Shown: positions 34,270-46,029, counted from the first letter of the stretch. The stretch: DNA of 64,000 nt from Hymenopus coronatus (GCA_030762935.1 CM060880.1:10636501-10700500); one strand, 5' to 3'. The notes: generated by a model not told the origin, from the sequence alone. Made by a program: numbers and translations.

Positions 34270-37200
34270 CTCACTAGTACGGCCAGAGTGAAGATGCATG
34301 TGCCCGAGAACTGGTAGACTCGTGGTGAGCCTAGCTGTCATTGCTGTGTACCTACCCTTGTAAGGAATGTAGGGGATGGGTTAAGGTTTGGTCTGGTGCA
34401 GTAGCGCAACAGACAGGCTCCTCAACTTGCCATCCTTTCTGAAGCTCCACTGGTGCCTTGTTATGTTCATTTCAGTTGGTGTTAGGTTTTGGAGACTACT
34501 CCAAGGTTGGAGGGGGAGCACTTAGTTCAGCTTTTTGTTGTTGGCTGGGTTGAAACTGTTGTTAACAGGCATGCCCACAAGCCATGTGGGGAACCCGGTA
34601 GTGCCTGCATCAGCATTCAGTTGGTAAGTAGTCCCCCATGATCTGACAAGGGCGTTCTCATGTTGGGCCAATCCGGCACCTAATTACATCTTCTGCATAT
34701 AGGAGGGCCACAGATTCATGTAGTAGCCTCACTGGGAACTGTTGGCAAACAGAGTAGATGGACTGAAGCCCTTTATTTGTATTTGCTGTAACTAGAGAAG
34801 TAAGGTTTCTGGTGCCATGCCCCAAAACTTGCAGGCATAGCGCATCAGAGGGACTATGAGCGCTTTGAAAAGGTGTAGCTTTAAGTGAACCGGCATTCGG
34901 GGGCCCAGAACAGGGTATAGGTGGCCACCACCCTCCAGCACGTATTCACAAGAAGTTAAACCCTTGTCAAGAGTGATGCCTAGATAGCAGATGGATTTCT
35001 CCACTCTATCCTTTGGGCCTGTGGGGTGCATTTCCGTTAAACAGCATGACTTTTGCCCTGATTGATGGACATCCGCCTGCATCAGTTTGGACAAGATGGA
35101 GGTGTGTCTGTAGGGGGTTGAAGGCTCAACATAAAGAGCAGATGTCATCAGCAAACTGGGCCATGTGGATGCCCTACACTGTAGGGAACTCTGCCATGAA
35201 GAGGCTAAACAAGGTGGGTGATAAGTCAGAGCCTTTGGGACTCTGCCTCATGAGGATTTCTATGTAGATGTTTTCCCTGCAACCACTACTACAAAGGAGT
35301 ATTGGTGTAGGAAGCTCTGTAGTATGTGGATAAGTTGTTTGTGTAGGCCAAGCTGGATGAGTTTGTAGAGGAGTCCCTCACACCACTGGTGTGAACTTTG
35401 TCCTGGGACCCAGGGCAGCAACCTCCAATAACTGCAGCAGCTGCTGGGTTGATGAATGCGAAATCCAAACTGATGGAGTGGGATGGCTTGAATGTTGACC
35501 AGCTGTGGCAACAAGAACTAGCCTCTTGAAGGCCTTTGAGAGGGTTGGAAGGAGGCTGACAGAGTGGTAGCTGGAGAGAAGTGTGAGCTCTTGCCAGATT
35601 TCAAGATGCATATCACCCGTATCACCCTCCATTTGTGTGTGGGAAATGAATCAAGGTAACACACACATTGAACTCCTTGGTGAGGAACAGCACTGCTCCA
35701 AAAGGAAGTTGCATAGCATGGCGGGTGTCAGTCCATCTTGCCCACAAGCCGTTTTGATGTTGAAACATCAAAATGCGCCTTTGACTTCCCTTGGGAAGAT
35801 GGTTGGGAGAGGATCCTCCACTTCATTAGGCTGAAGCCACAAGTAGCATCTACATCCTCATGAATGTAGGCAGTAAAAATTACATCCTGGGGGTTTTCTC
35901 TCAGTCTGCAGGTGTCCTCAATATAATTTGCAAGCGCATTTGCTTTCTCTTGCAGTTTGTATACAATGCCTTGGTTGCCTTGAAGAGGGGAGTGTTATTG
36001 ATTTCGTTGGCTTTGGAGGCTTTTGCGATTCTCCAGATGTCTCTGCCCTCCAGATCCTGCATGTCATGGTGGCCTCCCATGCTTGCACTCAGTGCACATG
36101 TAGTCAGACACAGACCTCACAACGGATATGCCTAGAAGATCTCAATTGTGTGGCATCTAGTTTTGCTGAAATAGGGGCAACAGATAAAGAGTTCTAGGTC
36201 AAGAGGTGGACCTCTGGATGGGACAGTGGGGGTATTTGGATTGTGAGGTTATGAACTGTTTGTACCAATGTGATTGTGAAGGATTCGACTGCTGTCTCCA
36301 GGGTAGGTAGGAATGTTGATGATCTTGGGTTGGGCGGAATTGATGTGTTGAGGCAATCTTTTGTGCATTCCCAATCAATTTCTCTGGAGTGAATTAAGAA
36401 GTTGTGGCTAGCAGCCCTGGTGTTGACTTCTGCCAACATGGGATTGTAGTCGGAATGAAGTGCTGTGAGATGGTAGGGGTAGTGCTTGATCGCAAAGTTG
36501 ATGACAAATGGTAGTTCTCAGCCTTGCAGATGGTGTGTGGGTTGCCAGGGGCCCAGCTCTCTTAGCTGGGGATTCCTATCATGCAAATAATTGCATAGCC
36601 TCTGGGATCTGCATGGGGGCCCCGAATTCCAATACTGATGTTTGGCATTAAGGTCCCCGGCGTGGATCATGCAAGGATGAAGGGCAAAGAGAGTTTGATA
36701 GTGGGTACAAACGACCTACCAATGAGTCATACACAGAGACTATTACAACCTCGGTTCCCCAGAGATCAACACACACTGCCATCACCTCAGGGGCTTGCAG
36801 GGGGGATTAGGAATGGATTTATGGACCAGTTTTGCCTCACAAAGGCTGCTGTACCACCACCTGGGCAGGGCACCTGGTCACTGTGACATAGCCAGCTAGA
36901 CAGGATGCAAATATGTTTCCGAAACTAGTATGAGGTTCAGAGCATACTGGGCCCAAACTGTGAAGCTCATTTTTTTGGTCCCTCAAGCCATTGGCATTCC
37001 AAAAGGTGAACTAGAAGGTGGTGTAAGACCTAGTTCTGCATGCCATTCAGGGGCAATGGTGTGAGACTGAGCAAAAATGTGAGTCCCTCAAAAAGAATCA
37101 TCGCCTTGCTGGTGGGATTGATTGTCTGGAAGTATCTGGTGAGGATATCCTGGATTTTCTGATTGTGGTTCAGCAATGGTTGTTGTAGCCACCCCAACAG

Positions 37201-37350
37201 ATACGGTTGAAGGGTCTGGGATTGGAGTCTGAGTGGAGTGAGGAGGCATGCTCCAGCTCCGGGTACTGGATGAGCTACCATGGGGCCCTACTGGTCAGAA
37301 TCAGACTCTGACTCTTCAAACTGGGCTATGTTTTACTGGCAGGTCTTGCC
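34270..37350 (-). mobile_element. Jockey-type LINE, decayed, 5' end toward higher coordinates
   Basis: On the - strand: an ORF1-like remnant near 37.28-37.03 kb. Then an endonuclease start at about 37010 (FWNANGLRDQKNEL, matching the WNANGL start of Jockey endonucleases). Then the endonuclease end/linker near 36.46-36.19 kb (SDYNPMLAEVNT; CLNTSIPPNP; LETAVESFTITLV), RT motifs near 35.5-35.3 kb (LHQFGFRIHQPSS; GLLYKLIQLGLHKQLIHI) and the RT C-terminal/thumb region near 35.06-34.80 kb (ICYLGITLDKGLTSCEYV; LHLFKALIVPLMRYACKFWG). The 3' UTR is at about 34.79-34.27 kb. Stops and frameshifts are spread throughout. All blocks are collinear and of normal spacing, so this is a near full-length but dead copy. 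Confidence 0.8.
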
Positions 37351-37389
37351 TGACCATTGTGTTGGATGGTGGGGGTGTGTGGTTTTGCT

Positions 37390-38440
37390 CCTCTCAACAA
37401 GGTGAGAAATACGAGAATGAGTCCCACAAAGATGTCTCCTTGAGCCTGCTCTATTTAATTTATATATAAACAGCATCCCAAAAACACCAAACATGCAAAT
37501 GTCAATATTTGTGGATGATACTGCCATAACTTTCCAATTGTGGAAACCACAAATGGCAGCAAAAAAGGCTACAGACTGCATTAGATGATCTTGAACTGTG
37601 GGTCCAGAAATGGAGAATAAAAGTTATTGCAGTGAAATCGCAATTGATTCTATTTACCCAGAGAACATCACATCGGATCCCGCTAGCACCACTCAATTTA
37701 TTTAACAAAGATATCCAATGAACAAACAGGGCCAAATACCTAGGATTATACTAGATAGTAAACTCACCTTTTCCACTCACATGAAAAACGTAAAACTAAC
37801 TACCAACTTCACCGCCTCTACCCATTGATAAAACTGTGAAACACTGATAAGCACAAAATTAGGGTTAACAGTGTACAAAACATTAATTAGACCAGTTCTG
37901 ACATACGCAGTGCCTGCCTGGGGATGCTGTGCAAAATCACACATAAAAACTCTCCAGGTACTGCACAACAAAATCCTGAGAAGTGTGCCAGTAGACATCT
38001 TACATGACAACCTTAAAATACACAGTCAAGTAATTTATCAAACGGTTGGCATTTAATATGTAAACAATACGAGAGGCCCTACAATCCCCTGATCTTGGCT
38101 GGAACGTTACAATACTGATTTCAGTAATCGCAAGAGGCCATGGTCACTGTTTGACAGAACGATTCTTCTAGATGAACACACAGCCGAACGTGACATTTCA
38201 GAACACCTAGCAACACTAATACAGTAACCGCAGAACAATGTAACACCCCCAACAATCTTCACTACAGCAGCCAAGGCGGTCCTGGAGGAAAAGGGCCTCC
38301 TGAGTGGCACACTAGGGTAGCTGCACCGTGACTGAGAAGGCTGCTGATCTGTGTGGTCACATATTCAACATCAGAAACATATAAGTCAACTGAACAAGTA
38401 CTAAATCTAAGGTTACAGTAACATAGCTTAGCATTATATA
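37390..38440 (+). mobile_element. Second Jockey-type LINE fragment, opposite strand
   Basis: On the + strand a 5'-truncated RT begins at motif B (SLLYLIYI, from GxPQGSxLSPLLYxLYI). It has the catalytic motif as FVDDTAITFQ near 37510, then IILDSKLTFSTHMKNVKL and VYKTLIRPVLTYAVPAWGCC AKSHIKTLQVLHNKILR, the Jockey/BS-type thumb. Frames shift several times. It ends in the trinucleotide tract at 38447-38664, the type of simple-repeat 3' end seen in several LINE clades. It abuts the 5' side of the - strand LINE, head to head. Confidence 0.75.
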
Positions 38441-38446
38441 AAAAAT

Positions 38447-38628
38447 TGTAATAATAATAATAATAATAATGAAAATAATTAATAATAATAATAATAATAA
38501 TGATGATGATGATGATAATCATGATGATAATGATGTTAATAATAATGATAATAATGATGATAGTAATAATGATGATGATAATAATGATGGTAGTAATGAT
38601 GATAATAATGATGATGATGATAATAATG

Positions 38629-38664
<36 letters not shown>
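38447..38664. repeat. (AAT/GAT)n microsatellite, ~220 bp
   Basis: Trinucleotide run of AAT with interspersed GAT units. In one frame it would spell N/D runs, which is not a real protein. It directly follows the LINE fragment and may be its tail. Confidence 0.9.
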
Positions 38665-39199
38665 GGAAATAACTAACCGTAGCTAATAACTGGCACAAGA
38701 GTTAACAATATATTCGTATGAATGTGCATAAGTGTATATGTGTCAATTGACTCGGAGTGGCCTTCACTCTACACCTGTAACTTAGCCAGAAATTCCCCGA
38801 ATATTAATATAAATTATTGAGAAGCGCTATGCACAGTATGTTACAGACAGGTCAGCCCCTACTCCAGCTGGCAGCTAGGATGGAGCAGCTAATTGTAGAT
38901 GGCGCCTCTTCTTGTTTACTGTATGAGACCCTCACCTTATCCCCTCTTACCAGAAGCCTGCTTGTCACCACTGAGCTCAAGGTCCTGGTCTGGTTTTGAG
39001 GCCAAGTCCAGCCCAAAACATCTTTATGTAGTTGCTACAGTGGTACCTGACTGTCCCCTAGGCAGTAGTTCTAGTGCATGGTAGGGGAGGCAATGTAGAT
39101 CCCTGGGGGTGGCAGAGGAGGGCCCACCCTTTGGGTTGCCATTTGATTGCTTATAGTGTGTTGAAAAAATTTCATATCCACATAACAATGTGAGCATAC

Positions 39200-39500
39200 A
39201 GGTGAAAGGTTCTTTCACGTGCCGTAAATCTATGATGTGAGACCAAAGGCTTTACTTCCCTTCCGAAGGAAGCCATGCTAAGGATTTTACGCCCAAAAAA
39301 ATCCATCGTCCTCCATGGTTTGAATCCGCGACCTTGGGTATATGAAGTTAGCATGGTAACTATTACACCTTAAGCGTGATAGAGAGGCCTCTGAGCTAAA
39401 GTAATTGGTCTTTCACGCCCAACATAGAATGGGACGCTGAGAACCACAGCAGTTAAAGAGCGTCCATAAATAAAACTCCATTTCATTTCATTTCATTTCA
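39200..39500. mobile_element. Rearranged SINE of the (ATTTC)n-tail family
   Basis: 39205-39375 is a - strand copy running from the body (AGGTTCTTTCACGTGCCGTA reversed) to the tRNA-like head (GGTAACTATTACACC on +). At about 39388 the strand flips: GAGGCCTCTGAGCTAAAGTA ATTGG through AAGAGCGTCCATAAATAAAA CTCC and (ATTTC)n is the 3' part in + orientation. A scrap, AGAGGGCGAC, matching the head start on -, lies at 39510-39519. The two parts meet at nearly complementary breakpoints of the full copy at 51.4 kb. This is either an inverted (twin-primed) insertion or a truncated copy nested in another. Confidence 0.7.
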
Positions 39501-39519
39501 TTTCCACTACAGAGGGCGA

Positions 39520-41440
39520 CTACCTTGTCAGGGAAGGAGGTCAATTATATGAAAGAATTTGTGCTTTGATTTGATACTGAGTCGGAGAATAGAGCAGTTA
39601 CAATCTTCAACAAGATAATTGAATTTTTGGGGAATTATTGAAGTTATTATCTGGAACATGCTAGTCTAAGTGAGAAAGAAAGTGTGTTACATGAAACTGA
39701 ATATTTCAACGATAATAGATAAATTTCATCAGAACTATAATCGTTAATAATTATAGACGATTCAGTTTGTGTAAAAGAAAGAAGGCTATTGTTATATTGA
39801 AACTATTTTTATCTTGGGAAGTAATCAATAAAGTAAAGTTGTTTGAAAGGAAAAAAGAGAATGTTGTTGTTTCTACAAATAAGTTCCTGCACCATTTATG
39901 TGCCTTAGGTAAAAAAGTTTCTCAAGAAGTGATCTACTCACTGATCTGGACTCAGGGCCAGCTGAGCTTTACCACTACTGCTGCACATGTCAGACCCTTT
40001 AATACGTTGAAGCCTGGGCGTTTCGGTAGTTGAAGTGCCAAGAAACCCAGGGTTTTTTATCTACTTTGAGTTATTTCCAGTACATCAATTAAATCTGCCA
40101 AAAAGTATTGGGACAATCTAAACGTATGGCATTCAAGGATTTCTTAACAAGTAAGAAAATAGTCATAACTTCCGTATTAATATTTTATTTTAAATTTACA
40201 ACAAGTACCAAATATGAGTTTGAAAAAAAAAAAGAAACTGCATAAAGCTGCTTACACTCTATTTATTCAATGTTCGAAAAATTCTCCCTCGGAATCAGAA
40301 TTTTCCACAGCTTCATTTGTATCCTGAATTTCAGCTTCAGTTCACAGAAATCGAGGAAAATGCAGCATTTTAATATTTAAGAGCACAAACGTAACAAACA
40401 GATCACCACCTTCAAAGAAAATGGTGCGACTACCCGAGAGCAGCCAATATTACTAAATCTCCTAAAATTCCTAATAGTTGACTAAAGCAAGGACAGATGG
40501 CAGCACACATCAGACAACTAAACGATAACTGATGTATGTTCTTTGCCGCATAGCCCAAGACCGAGTTAAGGTTGTGGAATTGCATTAAAAGTGTTAGAAA
40601 TACCTGCCCAATGGCTCGGGCTTGGGCCCCAATTTGTTAATTGGTAGATTACAGACTGTGATATATCCGGTAGTCGTCTTCATGTCATCAAATGCTCTGC
40701 AGAGATTTTTTAAAAATTTGAATGCAACCTTGAAGCTCAGAGAGGCCCTCTTATAATTCATGGTGATAGTTTCCTGTCCCTCACATGTCCCAAGTGTTAA
40801 TCACAATGTTCTATATTCTCTTTACAGTAATGAAGCAGAATGGAATAGGAATACAGGAAAATAATATTGAATATATAGCATATCCACTACTCTGATAGTT
40901 TGTTCCCTTTCCTGCACACTTATTTGTACAAAAGCCAATGTCTCTTTCCTACCAGTAAGGTAGAGTGAAAAACAGAAATGGCATGCACTCAGCTCTTAAA
41001 TGGATTACAAGTTTGGAGCAACAACTGCAGTCAAATTTAATCTTGAAAAACTACCTTGTGATTAAGGGGGGATATTATCTCCTGGGCATACAGGCCGGTC
41101 CATTTCATACCTCGAGCATATATAGATAGGGAGCACATGGCCCAACCTCTCCCTTGCTAAGAGTTAAAAACCAACACCAAAGACATGTGACTAAGCTATA
41201 ATGGAAAGGTCTGATGAAAATGTTAATATAAAGCTGAATTTTAGTATCAACAAACAAATTGTGTAAATGCAAGAGATACAATTGATACATCGGTAATATA
41301 GAGCACTAGATAGCGTTCATTCTATTTTTAAAATTGGTGCCTTACCTGAAAACCCAATAAGGTGAAAGATAGGTTATGTAATTGTTATAAAATTAGTTAT
41401 TTTTAGTGAAGAATTTAACCATATACAGTGATGAACAAGC
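39520..41440. other. Intergenic stretch, no gene recognised
   Basis: AT-rich. On the - strand at 40345-40277 a short acidic frame reads EDTNEAVENSDSEGEFFEH-like text and a stop, with AATAAA immediately after. That is the look of the acidic end of pogo/jerky-type transposases, but nothing upstream supports it. CTCGAGCATATATAGATAG (41111-41129) recurs inverted at 42635-42653. Confidence 0.35.
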
Positions 41441-41446
41441 TGTTAG

Positions 41447-41692
41447 TATTGGATTAATTGTTTTTTCACACAAGCCGTGTGTAGGACAGGATTTGGATAG
41501 GTAGAGTCAGACTGAAAAATTCAATGCCACAGCCAGGATTTGAACCATGGATCTCCCAATCTCTAACCGGTTGCTCTGCCACTGAGCTACCATGGCAACA
41601 TGCTGGCATAGCATAGCAGTTTTCAGTCTGACTTTACCTATCCAACTTCTGTCCTACACACGGCTTGTGTAAAAATACAATTAATCCAATAC
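41447..41692 (-). mobile_element. Palindromic element with a tRNA-like core, copy 1
   Basis: Two inverted arms, 41447-41517 and 41621-41692, share about 70 bases (TTGGATTAATTG, CACAAGCCGTGTGTAGGACA, GGATAGGTA.AGTCAGACTGA AAA). They surround a 71-nt tRNA-like core (41526-41596, - strand). The core has acceptor strands GCCATGG and CTGTGGC, D-arm GCTC-AGTGGCA-GAGC, anticodon-stem-like ACCGG...TTGGG with loop TTAGAGA, and TTCAAAT in the T-loop position. The cloverleaf is good except for a weak T-stem. An ordinary SINE has its body only 3' of the head; here the body lies on both sides, inverted. Confidence 0.7.
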
Positions 41693-41795
41693 CAATTGAC
41701 CATAATAGTTGGCTATACTATGAATCCTGGGACTAAAAGTACTTACAAACATTGTAAGTTGCCATTGGGGTTGTCATCTCAAAATAATTTGAGAA

Positions 41796-41965
41796 CACCT
41801 TGTGGTTTACCGGAAAACATGTGAGTCAGTTGAGAAATTCAATGCTATGCTGGCATGTTGCCATGGTAGCTCAGTGGCAGAGCAACCGGCTAGAGATCAG
41901 GAGAACCATGGTTCAAATCCCAGCTATGGCACTGAATTTTTCAGTCTGACTCTACCTATCCAAGC
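41796..41965 (+). mobile_element. Palindromic element with a tRNA-like core, copy 2 (shortened)
   Basis: The same tRNA-like core on + at 41860-41930: GCCATGGTAGCTCAGTGGCA GAGC ... GGTTCAAATCCCAGCTATGGC. The right arm starts CTGAATTTTTCAGTCTGACT CTACCTATCC and stops early. The left arm is reduced (GTGAGTCAGTTGAGAAATTC AATGCTATGCTGGCATG). It is opposite in strand to copy 1 and about 260 bases away. Confidence 0.65.
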
Positions 41966-42876
41966 TGTTGGTGTTTTAAGCATATTATGAGACTGTAACA
42001 CAAATTAGCATATTAGTGTGCCAAAGTGTGTGTGAGTGTGTCTGTTATTTTCTGTGGAAGTATTCTTGGACATTAGCGAATATGTTTCGAAAAGTTCATA
42101 TTTTTGTGAATTGAATAGTGATAACTTAAAAGTTGACCTTATGTAATGTTTTTAACAACAGGGTTCATTCCCTAAAATGTTATTGTCTCTTACATGTGAT
42201 GAAAAAAGTGTTGAAAAAAGTGTACCTAACGTAATAATCACAAGACTCTTCAAATGCTAAAACATTTAAACAAATAAACCTCACATATTCCTTTACAGTT
42301 TATATACATAGGCTATTCATCGACCTTACTTCCATCCAACATTAACCCAGAAAGGGGTAACCTGATTTCATTTCTATTTATGATATTTTTAATTGCAGAA
42401 TAATTTAAAAACACAAGTGACCAAAGTGATAAGTTTACATAATAAATGCATTAAAAGATGCTATCTTGAAGTGAATTAGTGTTATTTGTGTGTATTCCCC
42501 AAGTGCATTGTCTTGTCTTAAATTTAATGGAACTTTAGCAAAAAGTCCCATGCTAAAGCTAGGTCTGCATTCTCTGCTTATACCATCATCAGCTGATCAA
42601 GATCTTGGTTTCAAGCGTGTGTCATCATACGCTCGCTATCTATATATGCTCGAAGATTTCATAAATGCATCATAACCTCAATCTTACTTAACATCATGAA
42701 AATATGGCCTTACAGGGATGGTATAACTGTTTTTTTTTGCAGTGAACATTTTAAAGAATTCCTTCATTCACACTAAACACTGACTACATGACAAATTCGG
42801 TTTATCCATATCCATGCATGTGATATAAATGCAATTAAATACTTTTATACTTTATCTAGAATCTTTGGTAATGTAT

Positions 42877-42993
42877 TCAGTCTGATTCTGAGTCACTAGA
42901 TGATGAACCAACAGAATATTCAGTGATATTTTCTGTCTCGGAGTCACTTGAATCACTGTCTGTGTCTGAGGATTCATGATCTGATTCCGATCC
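42877..42993 (-). CDS. UBTF: UBTF-like gene, last exon (acidic serine tail)
   Basis: Acceptor ...CTTCTAG at 42996-42994 (- strand), then 38 codons in phase 0 and TGA at 42879-42877. The peptide GSESDHESSDTDSDSSDSET ENITEYSV, ending SSSSDSESD, is almost wholly Ser/Asp/Glu, as is the extreme C-terminus of UBF, where the acidic tail contacts the Pol I preinitiation machinery (SL1) and carries CK2-type phosphorylation sites (SDSE, SDSD). It is shorter than the vertebrate tail. The 3' UTR lies below 42877; no canonical AATAAA was found in the first several hundred bases, though ATTAAA occurs near 42520. Confidence 0.85.
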   Translation of the reverse strand, partial: GSESDHESSDTDSDSSDSETENITEYSVGSSSSDSESD

Positions 42994-43213
42994 CTAGAAG
43001 AAAAAAAAATGTTTTAATAGACAATTTATATAAAATGAATAAATTAAGAAAACTTTATTTAACAATATGTAATTATTTCATGGTGCATGTGTCAATGCAA
43101 AAGATGACTTCTCTAGCTTGACCCAGTGCAATCCTCCACTCACAATAAAGCTGTCTCTCTTTCCTTATACCCAGGCCCAAATTTAGGACCTCTGACACCC
43201 CTGGGCAGGGGGA

Positions 43214-43214
43214 G

Positions 43215-43290
<76 letters not shown>

Positions 43291-43308
43291 TTGCTCCCCC
43301 CCCCCCCC
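43214..43308. repeat. Poly(A) / (AAT)n / poly(C) tract
   Basis: A run of A with one G (43214-43247), about fifteen AAT units (to 43291), then a run of C (43296-43308). Probably the tail of an unrecognised retroposon. It lies within the last intron of the UBTF-like gene. Confidence 0.85.
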
Positions 43309-43523
43309 AACTTGCAATGCATATATTACTTACATTTTCACAACATAGAGAATGGTTTCACTAGTTTGGATACTTAGGTATGAGTGGCAAACACCATAAG
43401 TGAGTTTATTAAAATGTAAGTAGAAACATCTTAATAGAAAGAACTTAACTAAAGAGGCATGACCCCATATTAGATGTCAAAACATATACTGTTTAAATAA
43501 CAAGAGGCTTCCTCCTTGCCCTG

Positions 43524-43790
43524 TCATTTGTTTATGAGTTCGTCATAGTCCATTTTCACTGTTAAGTCAGATTCAATTGCAAGAACACCAAGATAACTAA
43601 GACAATCCTTCACTTGTGATGTTCTTAAATAATTATTTATGTGTCTTGGAGCAGAAAATGATTTCTCAGTTGAGCAGTTGGAAGCAGGAGTGCTCAAGTA
43701 TATTTGTAGAGTTATGTTTAAGTTTAGATAAACACTCTCTAGACAGTTACCTTTTAACATCTTGCACAGCTGTGTAAGAGAGTACGACAC
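43524..43790 (-). pseudogene. hAT transposase C-terminal (dimerisation) fragment
   Basis: The - strand frame contains LQIYLSTPASNCSTEKSFSA PRHINNYLRTSQ and YLGVLAIESDLTVKMDYDEL INK, which follows the C-terminal hAT domain (LxLPVTxxxxERSFSxLxxIKxxLRxxMxxxRLxxLxxLxIExDxxxxxDxxxxIxxFA) as found in ZMYM1-like animal hATs. It is a different subfamily from the 1.0-kb hAT. The frame is open for 88 codons, so decay is moderate. No N-terminal part or TIRs recognised. Confidence 0.75.
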
Positions 43791-45054
43791 ATTTTGTCTC
43801 TGCTATGTGCACATAGCGTGCAAACTAATCAGAATAGCCAACATGTGTCAATTAATATTCCTCTGTGAACAGCAAATTTAAATGAACTTGACGTTTCATA
43901 TCTATGCTTTTTTTTTTTTGTGCAGCTTTCCAGTAATTTTGCCACCCCCTAAAATGTGCCGCTCTGGGCAGCTGCCCAGTTTGCCCTGCTGTAAGTACAA
44001 CCCTGCTTGCTTCATCTTTCTGCCCTTCCTCATTGTTACTTCTTCATTTTGAATGGCTTAACCAAGCCAGTTCAGACACCATGCATCTGTGAGATGCCCT
44101 GTCATAGATTCTATTCCCTTCTTCTGTGCCATTCTGCTATATGGAAGAAAGCACTACAGTGCTTTTAATCAGAACTTATAGCAAAGGAACTTGTGAGGGA
44201 ATATACCCAAGAATTCTAACATGTTACTTCAGCTTATCCCAAAACTAATATTATCATACACTCTTAGTTACTTCTCATGCTGCTAGAACATAGGTCTTAC
44301 TGCGATATGAGCAGATCTTTATCAAAATAAGATTTTTTATAATTATTCACTTAGAACTCTCTTATGCTTGAAATACCTGTGAGCATGTTTCTCCATCAAT
44401 TGATGGCATATAATATATTCTAATTGATATAAACTAGGATTTCTCCACCATATTTTAATGAAATTATTTCTCATTTAGAGAAATTAGCTAACTTTGTTTC
44501 AGCAATGTAAACTACAGCAAAACATTCCATTATGTGCAAAATTAAATAAACATAACAATTTTTCCCAAAATGTGCAAAATAAATTTAGTTCATTCCACTA
44601 CATTTCTTCAAAAATCAATATTCTTTAACATGACTTTTTAATAAAAACATGCACTTAAATGCAAAATGTTCATCTATTATAACTCAGCCCCTGAACATCC
44701 TACTGAGCAAATGCTGTGGACCACTGCTGACAAGGCCTTCCAAAATGTGGGAAATGGTGGCATTGGTGGGTCTATGCAGGCTTATATAATTAGATGTAAG
44801 AAAACTGCATTTTCAATGTTATATAATTTGGTGCTATTCTCCCCAAAGATTTGACACTATTTTCCTCATATACAAGTATTACAGAGTTTGAGGACTTAAG
44901 AGTTAACAATGAATGGGATGCTAAAATTTATTTGGGTGGCCCTGATTGTTGATATATTTTATAATCAGCAGTACATAGTGATGAAAAGGGGAAAAAAAAA
45001 ACCTTTAATTTCTTTCATATGTCTAAGCCTACAATAAGGAATTAAATTCAACTT

Positions 45055-45165
45055 TTACTTTCTCTACCATGTACCTAGTATGTACAGGAAGTATTGCATT
45101 CCAACCAAAAACTTAATATCAAGATTTCACTATAAATACATGTTTTGAGCCACCCTGAATGAATA
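45055..45165 (+). repeat. Hairpin-ended repeat, copy J, hairpin-side piece
   Basis: TTTACTTTCTCTACCATGTA CCTAGTATGTACAGG, then GCATTCCAACCAAAAACTTA ATATC and GATTTCACTATAAATACATG. It breaks off at about 45165. A later part of the family (AAACTGTAAGAAATAGACAA AACC) appears at 46300-46370, so this copy was interrupted by ~1.1 kb of other sequence that includes the foldback at 46030. Confidence 0.6.
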
Positions 45166-45951
45166 ATAAATAAAAAGGGGATGTGCAGAGGGATGTGACA
45201 AAGAGTTATTTTTGGATAATGGTGATAACTTGCAGTTACTGTGTTAACGGTTACATTTAATAGTTATTAGTATTGATTAAGTCAGGAGGCCAAAGCTCAC
45301 CAAGGGCTGTAGAGCCAGAAGAGAAGAAGTATTGATTAAGTTGCTTTTATAGTTATCACATTCACCGTTATATTACATTAATGATTACCAGTAATGAATA
45401 ATTAACTATGTTTCAATATTAACATGTCGATACAGACTTCTGTTTTTTGATGCAATCTAAAAGGAAACTTATCTAGCTGTATCAACATTTAAATTACTAT
45501 GGCTTATAATTGCAAAATGTATTCCACAGAGATGCTACCTACCAACTTGATTCCTAGACATCTACACAGTTCATATAGGTAAATGGAACTATATGGGACC
45601 CTAAATATGATGCAGAAGCAAAGGAAAAAACATTGTTATTGCCAACAACTTGTCTGAAATTAAACATATAATAACTTAACATATCTTTGTTGGTCTTCAA
45701 ATAAAACGATATTGCAGTGTAGCTAGAGAAAAGAATCATTAATGCCCAAACTCATATTATTGTCTAACATCACAAAAAATAAGTGCATAATCTCAGTTGA
45801 TTACACATATTAACAAAAAGGATAATTAGTAGGCATTTTTTGCACCAGATGGCACATACATTAAGTCACACAGCTCTCTCTGTCTCTCGAACAGTCTCAT
45901 GAAATGTTAATCAAATGAGTGAAAAGAATGACAAACTTTTAATCCTGTAGC

Positions 45952-45952
<1 letters not shown>

Positions 45953-45995
<43 letters not shown>
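45953..45995. repeat. Poly(A) plus (TA)n microsatellite
   Basis: A run of A followed by about twelve TA units. Simple sequence. Confidence 0.9.
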
Positions 45996-45999
<4 letters not shown>

Positions 46000-46029
46000 A
46001 AATATATTTAATAAACTTATGTATTTAAA

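Noticed and set aside
36638..36886. 82-codon + strand frame
   Set aside because: Shadow of the Jockey endonuclease region on the - strand.
38443..38670. CRISPR-like array
   Set aside because: Pure trinucleotide repeat in a eukaryotic genome with no spacer structure.
38469..38672. 67-codon frame of Asn/Asp repeats
   Set aside because: It is the translation of an (AAT/GAT)n microsatellite; the opposite strand gives Ile/Tyr runs of the same kind.
41860..41930. Functional tRNA gene
   Set aside because: The cloverleaf is near-complete but the T-stem and anticodon stem are imperfect, a repeat copy lies nearby and it is embedded in repeat arms; a SINE-like origin is more likely.
43126..43377. 83-codon frame with Lys, Asn and Pro runs
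   Set aside because: It crosses a poly(A)/(AAT)n/poly(C) tract and has no other support.
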